Shown: positions 6,773 to 10,437 of the stretch, piece by piece | Layout: every line of letters starts with the position of its first letter | How positions within the stretch are numbered: the stretch's first letter is position 1 | Assembly (NCBI GenBank): GCA_031266495.1 | Contig: JAISAX010000765.1 | Location: forward strand, 1 to 10,437 | Direction: 5' to 3' | DNA length: 10,437 nucleotides | Source: Opitutaceae bacterium | GTDB taxonomy: Bacteria > Verrucomicrobiota > Verrucomicrobiae > Opitutales > Opitutaceae | The notes under the pieces: generated by a model | Told to the model about the DNA's origin: nothing | What the model saw: only the letters and a program-made list of their open reading frames with translations | Databases searched by the model: none | Translations under genes and position numbers: made by a program

Positions 6773-8704
6773 CTATCCGCCGATCGCCGCCAGCAACTCC
6801 GCCAGCGTCGCGTATCCCGCCAGCGCCTTCGCCGCCGCCGCGCACCGTTCGCGCGGGACCAGCCCCGTGTTCTCCGCCAGAAACACGATGTAGTCCGCCA
6901 CGTTTTTCGCGTAGAGCAGCCGCGCCTCGTCGCTGATCGTATAAAACCGCGCGCGCTGCCGGTAGCCTGCCGGCGAGTGGTCGCCGAGCGCCGCCTTCTC
7001 CGCCCGGCCGCCGCCCGCGAGCACGTACAGGAAATTGTATTCGAACCAGAACATGTTTTCCGGGCTCGCCGGCAGCGATCCGATCGCCGCCCGCGCCGAC
7101 TCCGGCGAGGTAAACACCGCCGCCTCCGTTGCCCCCGCTCCTGCGGACGTTCCCGCGTGCCCGGCCTTCGCCAGCGCGTCGATGACAAAACTCCGCGCCA
7201 TCCGGCGCTCGGTCTCGTCCGTGCTGAACGCGCCCGCCAGCGCCAGCTCCACCGTGAAGCGGTGCCAGTCTTCCCAGAGCGTCCGGTCGCCCGCATCCGT
7301 CGATGCGTGCAGCGCCCGCCCCATCTCGTAGGTGTAGCGCCCGCTCGTCTTGATCTCCAGACGCCCGCCCGTCACCGCGCCCATCACCTGATAATTCCCG
7401 GCCGATTTTCCGGAGCCGGAGTGAAACCCGATGCTCGCGCCAAACGCCCGGCACACCGCCCACTGCTTTTCGATCAGCGCGCGCAACGCCGCGTTGTCCG
7501 GATACGGCATGTTTTTCTGGAATCCGAACGCCGGCGCCACGAAATGCACAGTCATCTCCAGGGCCTCGCACAGCGCGAGCATGACCGCCGTCGTCTCCGG
7601 CGTCGTCAGCCCCGGCAACTCGTCGATCGACAGTTCGCGCAGGTACGCGCGCCCCGCCTCCGTCGTGAAAAGCCGTTCGCGCGCTGCGCGGTACTTTTCG
7701 TCGCGCCGCTTCATCTTTTCCATCGCCGGCCACACCGTCGCCAGCAGCGAGGCGAACGCCCCCTCGTCGAGCGCCGCCACGCCGGTTTTTCCGTCGAACC
7801 CGAGCCCGAGGCCGGCCACCCGCGCGCGCACTTTTTCGACCAGCTCCGCCGGCACATGAGCCTTGACCCGGTCTGCCGCGGCCTGCGGCGAGGCGGGGGC
7901 GAGCGTCTGCGCCAGCTCCGGCGACAGGTCGAACGTGATGTAGCTCGCCAGCACGCAGCCTGCCACCAGCGCATCCTCGCGCGCGTCGAATTTTCCGCCG
8001 ATCGGCTGGTGGTCGGCATTAAAACTCCAGGCGATGCCGCGCCGGTGAAACCCGGTTTTCAGCTTCGCGAGCACGCAACCGTGGCTCATCCCTTCGACGC
8101 TCTGCCCTTGGTGCCCCTCGGGCACGCTCGTGCCGATGAACGGGAACGGCACCGTGTCGAGCCGTCCGCCGAGCATGGCGCCGACATCGTAAACCAGTTC
8201 GCGGGGGATCGAGTTCTGGTTGGCCGTCACGCCGATGCCCAGCGCCGCCATCGCCCAGTCCACCGCGGGCCAGTGCAGCGTGGTGAACCGCGCCCCGATG
8301 CCCAGCGTGCTCCGCCCGAGTTGCGCGCCCGCCGTCGGAAAAATCGTCGAGCCGGCATCGCGCTCCTGTATCCGGTTCTTGAGCACGAGGAGATTTTCGA
8401 ACGTCGCGGGGAACACGCATCGTCCATCCGCCAGCGCGGCGCCCTCCGCCAGCGTGTTCTCCGCGTCGGCGACGCCCGCCGCCGGCGACAGCACCCAGGC
8501 GCAGTCGCCGTGGCGGTTTTCCGTCAGTTCCCAAAAACCCTGCGCGGTGGCGAACCGGCTTTGCGGATACCGCGTCACCGCCGGATCGCCGGCGACGAGT
8601 TGCGCGCGCAGCGTCGGCCAGTCGAGGCAGAAATCCGGGCTCACGCACGGATTGGTGGCGATGCGAAGGTCGTTGCGGAGGAGGAAGTCGTTGATGGATG
8701 ACAT
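6773..8704 (-). CDS. tagaturonate epimerase family protein (UxaE-like)
   Basis: Probable sugar-acid epimerase related to Thermotoga UxaE, which interconverts tagaturonate and fructuronate in galacturonate breakdown. The call rests on remembered family motifs. SFNADHQPIGGKFD (227-240, with Asp231 and His232) resembles the family's ADADH region. IGFHSGSGKS (425-434, His428) followed by GGRLEIKTSGRYTYEMGRAL (446-465) resembles LHSGSDK...GG.FHVKTAGTSYLEA. These histidines and acidic residues probably bind the catalytic metal. At 643 residues it is clearly longer than the Thermotoga enzyme. It has an Ala/Gly-rich stretch near 515-527, so substrate specificity may differ. The chosen ATG (8704) has only a poor ribosome binding site, but the frame upstream runs into the 21-bp repeat array and is not coding. 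No neighbouring uronate isomerase or reductase lies in the window. Confidence 0.65.
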   Translation of the reverse strand: MSSINDFLLRNDLRIATNPCVSPDFCLDWPTLRAQLVAGDPAVTRYPQSRFATAQGFWELTENRHGDCAWVLSPAAGVADAENTLAEGAALADGRCVFPATFENLLVLKNRIQERDAGSTIFPTAGAQLGRSTLGIGARFTTLHWPAVDWAMAALGIGVTANQNSIPRELVYDVGAMLGGRLDTVPFPFIGTSVPEGHQGQSVEGMSHGCVLAKLKTGFHRRGIAWSFNADHQPIGGKFDAREDALVAGCVLASYITFDLSPELAQTLAPASPQAAADRVKAHVPAELVEKVRARVAGLGLGFDGKTGVAALDEGAFASLLATVWPAMEKMKRRDEKYRAARERLFTTEAGRAYLRELSIDELPGLTTPETTAVMLALCEALEMTVHFVAPAFGFQKNMPYPDNAALRALIEKQWAVCRAFGASIGFHSGSGKSAGNYQVMGAVTGGRLEIKTSGRYTYEMGRALHASTDAGDRTLWEDWHRFTVELALAGAFSTDETERRMARSFVIDALAKAGHAGTSAGAGATEAAVFTSPESARAAIGSLPASPENMFWFEYNFLYVLAGGGRAEKAALGDHSPAGYRQRARFYTISDEARLLYAKNVADYIVFLAENTGLVPRERCAAAAKALAGYATLAELLAAIGG

Positions 8705-8940
8705 GGTGACAGGGAGATTGGCTCCAGCACGACCCCCTCCGCGCAAAATCGCCACGTTCCCGGACCGACAAACGTTTTCAGACGCACGCGCCCGACGCCT
8801 CACTTTTCCCTCTCCGCGTCTCATTTCTCCACCCGATCGGCAAGCCTCGCCGAACCAACCCGTCATCGTTGAGGGACTGCCCGCCGCCGGGGGACCGGGA
8901 CGGCACAGGCGAGCCTCTCCGCCGGCTTCCGGTCTCCACG
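8705..8940. other. leader of the epimerase gene, no gene seen
   Basis: These 236 bases separate the epimerase start from the 21-bp array. The stretch 8801-8862 is pyrimidine-rich on the plus strand. The perfect palindrome AAACGTTT at 8770-8777 lies 66 bases upstream of the epimerase ATG. Its surroundings (CCGACAAACGTTTTC) look like a decayed unit of the adjacent array. No convincing promoter was found. Open frames here have no coding character. Confidence 0.5.
8770..8777. promoter_or_regulatory. AAACGTTT palindrome upstream of the epimerase gene
   Basis: TGAAAACGTTTGTC on the minus strand has the central CG and flanking A/T arms of LacI-family operators, but its outer bases fit poorly. It could equally be a stray array unit, because AAACGTTT is also the core of the 21-bp repeat. 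Confidence 0.2.
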
Positions 8941-9014
8941 GAAACGTTTTGCGGGATGTCTGAAACGTTTTGCGGCAAGACCCGGGACTTTTGCGGGAAG
9001 ACCTGGAGCTCTGT

Positions 9015-9037
9015 CGTAAAGGCCGAAAACCTTTACG
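9015..9037. repeat. local hairpin inside the forward arm of the array
   Basis: CGTAAAGG and CCTTTACG form a perfect 8-bp stem around CCGAAAA. Adjacent units carry changes that fit this pairing and depart together from the array consensus. Confidence 0.5.
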
Positions 9038-9124
9038 CCAGGGCCGAAAGGTTTTGCGGCATGGCCGGAACCTTTTGCGGCATGGCCGAAAGGTGTTGAG
9101 GGGTGTCCGACCGGGGGCGGTATG

Positions 9125-9143
9125 GGCCGGAAACGTTCCGGCC
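9125..9143. repeat. hairpin at the junction of the two array arms
   Basis: GGCCGGAA and TTCCGGCC pair perfectly around ACG (8-3-8), exactly where unit orientation switches. It could seed a long fold-back of the two arms if the region is transcribed. Confidence 0.6.
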
Positions 9144-9476
9144 TTTCCCGGAAAGTTTCCGGCCTTACCGCAAAAGCTCCAGGTCTTCCCGCAAAACGTT
9201 CCGGCCTTCCCGCAAAGGGGGCCGGTCTTGCGACAAGAGGTTCCGGTCGTGCCGCCAAGGTCTGCGGTCCTGGCCAGGAGGTTTCCGGCCATGACCGAAA
9301 GGTTTTGCGGGGTGTCTGCCAGGGTTGGCGGGGAGGGGATGACTTCTCCGGTCTTCCCGCAAACGGTTTCGGGGAGGACCGGAACGTCTCCGGTCGTGCC
9401 GCAAAGGGGGCCGGGATCGGGCATACGGATTCGCGCCGCGGCCGGAACGGTTGCGCTTGCGCCGCGGACGCCGCTG

Positions 9477-10437
9477 CTACGCGTCCTGGCCGAGCGCGGC
9501 CAGCAGGCGCCCGATCTCGGCGAGCTTGGCCTGCTGTTCGGCAAGCTGCTTGCGGGCGCCTTCGATCACGGCGGGCGGGGCCTTGTCGGTGAACGCCTTG
9601 TTGGCGAGGCGCGCCTCGGTGCCGGCGATGTGCTTGCCGACCTGGTCGCGCTCTTTGGTGAGGCGGGCGCGCTCGGCGGCGGGATCGACCTTGATGCCGG
9701 TGTCGAGATAAAGCGTGCCGAGCGGCGTCACGACCGCGGGCAGAGGGAGTTTTTCGGTGGTGCGCGCAAGCCCGGCGGCGCCGGCGAGGCGGGTGAACTT
9801 CGCGGCGGCGGATTCGAGCGCCAGCCAGGTGGCCTGGCCTTCGTCGCCGATGGCCGTCCCGGATTGGAAATAAAACCTCACGTCGCGTTTTTGCGCGACG
9901 TTCTGCTCCAGCTTGAGCTGGCGGGCGAGCGTGGTGACTTGCCGGAGCTTTTCCACGCGGCCGGTGGCGGCGGCATCCACGGCCACGCCGCGCGCGGCGA
10001 GCGTGGCAACGAACGCATCGGCGGTGTCGAGCCGGGTGTTTTGGAGGAAATCGGCCTCGCTCTTCGCGTAGCCGAGCAGGTGCCAGAGTTCCTCGGTGAT
10101 GAAGGGCGCGAACGGCTCGAACAGGAGCAGGAACTGGCGGATGACGAGGTCCTGGATCGCGAGGACGTGTTCGCGCGCGGCCGGGTCCTGGACGCGGGCC
10201 TTGGCAACCTCCACGTACCAGTCGCAAAAATCGTTCCAGAAAAATGAATACAGGCGCTGCGTGGCCGTCGCGAACTCGAACCCGGCGAAGCTGCGTTCGA
10301 GCGTGCGCAGGGTGTCGAGGAGCGTGGAGAGGAGCGCGTGGTCGTCGTCGTCGAGTTTTTGTGCTTCGAGACGGGCAAGGATGGCGTCGAGCGTGGTGTG
10401 GTCGGGGGGGGGGGGGGGTGTGGTTGTGCCGGCGGGG
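9477..10437 (-). CDS. valS: valyl-tRNA synthetase, C-terminal third, cut by the window edge
   Basis: Charges tRNA-Val in the cytoplasm. The reading frame is open to the right edge, and 319 residues are visible out of an expected 880-1000. The catalytic and editing domains lie outside. The visible part begins with a low-complexity linker (AGTTTPPPPPDHTT). It continues into the helical anticodon-binding domain, with FFWNDFCDWYVEVAKAR and the hallmark LFEPFAPFITEELWHLLG. It ends in the typical ValRS coiled coil (about the last 80 residues, from LDTGIKVDPAAERARL to the TAG stop at 9477-9479). A GTG at 10214 is only an internal Val codon. The five prolines come from a 15-G run on the plus strand. 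No terminator with a U run follows; the 21-bp array begins at once. Confidence 0.95.
   Translation of the reverse strand, partial: PAGTTTPPPPPDHTTLDAILARLEAQKLDDDDHALLSTLLDTLRTLERSFAGFEFATATQRLYSFFWNDFCDWYVEVAKARVQDPAAREHVLAIQDLVIRQFLLLFEPFAPFITEELWHLLGYAKSEADFLQNTRLDTADAFVATLAARGVAVDAAATGRVEKLRQVTTLARQLKLEQNVAQKRDVRFYFQSGTAIGDEGQATWLALESAAAKFTRLAGAAGLARTTEKLPLPAVVTPLGTLYLDTGIKVDPAAERARLTKERDQVGKHIAGTEARLANKAFTDKAPPAVIEGARKQLAEQQAKLAEIGRLLAALGQDA
10404..10418 (+). repeat. 15-G homopolymer run inside valS
   Basis: Fifteen consecutive G on the plus strand encode five prolines in ValRS, just before the anticodon-binding helices. This is the longest of the window's G runs. It is a candidate slippage site and also a spot prone to sequencing-length error. 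Confidence 0.8.

Larger units (their letters stand above)
8941..9463. repeat. array of about 25 degenerate 21-bp units in a forward and an inverted arm
   Basis: The 21-bp periodicity is nearly unbroken. Forward units start GAAACGTTTTGCGG and end in a 7-base variable tail such as CAAGACC, CATGGCC or GATGTCT. Eight lie head-to-tail at 8941-9108. After a 20-base spacer (9109-9128) most units read as the reverse complement. The unit at 8962-8982, reverse-complemented, matches 9182-9202 at 19 of 21 positions. At least one forward unit (9297-9317) sits inside the inverted arm, and it matches 8941-8961 at 19 of 21. Because 21 is a multiple of three and units lack stops, all frames stay open, but no frame looks like a real protein. 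It fills the gap between valS and the epimerase gene. Function is unknown. Confidence 0.85.

Noticed and set aside
6396..7733. Upstream extension of the membrane-protein frame
   Set aside because: It runs antisense-free but out of frame through the epimerase gene and the REP-like copy. The membrane protein proper begins at 6395.
6671..8701. A 676-codon plus-strand open frame opposite the epimerase gene
   Set aside because: The product is an arginine-rich antisense shadow without a recognisable domain; the minus strand carries the conserved motifs.
8941..9463. CRISPR array
   Set aside because: Units abut without unique spacers, are only 21 bp and degenerate, occur in both orientations, and no cas gene is present.
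8705..9544. Upstream extension of the epimerase frame through the repeat array
   Set aside because: The extra 280 codons translate the 21-bp repeats and then overlap valS. Family similarity begins only downstream of 8704.
8970..10247. A 425-codon plus-strand frame reading the array as heptapeptide repeats and continuing opposite valS
   Set aside because: All frames are open because the repeat period is a multiple of three. Peptide repeats change character where unit orientation flips, and the rest is antisense to valS.

Overview
The window is GC-rich chromosomal DNA from a Gram-negative-type bacterium. It carries a lipoprotein signal, a periplasmic HtrA-type protease and many extragenic repeats. 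The LeuRS sequence type, the UxaE-family epimerase and the repeat-laden gaps suggest Verrucomicrobiota, perhaps the Opitutaceae. That assignment is inference. No mobile element, CRISPR array, tRNA or rRNA was recognised.

Layout, left to right. Positions 1-60 hold a possible 5' end of a minus-strand gene running off the edge. Positions 61-215 are a gap with two GC hairpins and a 7-mer repeat. leuS (leucyl-tRNA synthetase, minus) covers 216-2906. Head-to-head with it, its start overlapping that of leuS, is a plus-strand lipoprotein trypsin-like protease with two PDZ domains (2895-4334). The convergent gap 4335-4460 is filled by three REP-like hairpins. Then come minus-strand genes: a type-1 glycerate kinase (4461-5687) and, 51 bp upstream of it, a six-helix membrane protein of unknown function (5739-6395). 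A 377-bp gap follows with an 18-bp palindrome touching the membrane-protein start and a fourth REP-like hairpin. Next is a tagaturonate-epimerase-family gene (6773-8704, minus). The gap 8705-9476 holds a large array of about 25 degenerate 21-bp units, arranged as a forward arm facing a mostly inverted arm. The last third of valS (valyl-tRNA synthetase, minus) runs off the right edge.

Biology. leuS and valS are housekeeping translation genes with unusual low-complexity insertions. The epimerase and glycerate kinase both fit sugar-acid (uronate/aldarate) catabolism, although their coupling here is only inferred from orientation and proximity. The protease is probably an envelope quality-control enzyme.

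The most unusual content is non-coding or low-complexity: the inverted 21-bp array, the GTGG-headed REP-like hairpins with a compensated stem change, and a series of long G runs. All of these G runs lie on the plus strand, and four of the five fall inside coding genes.
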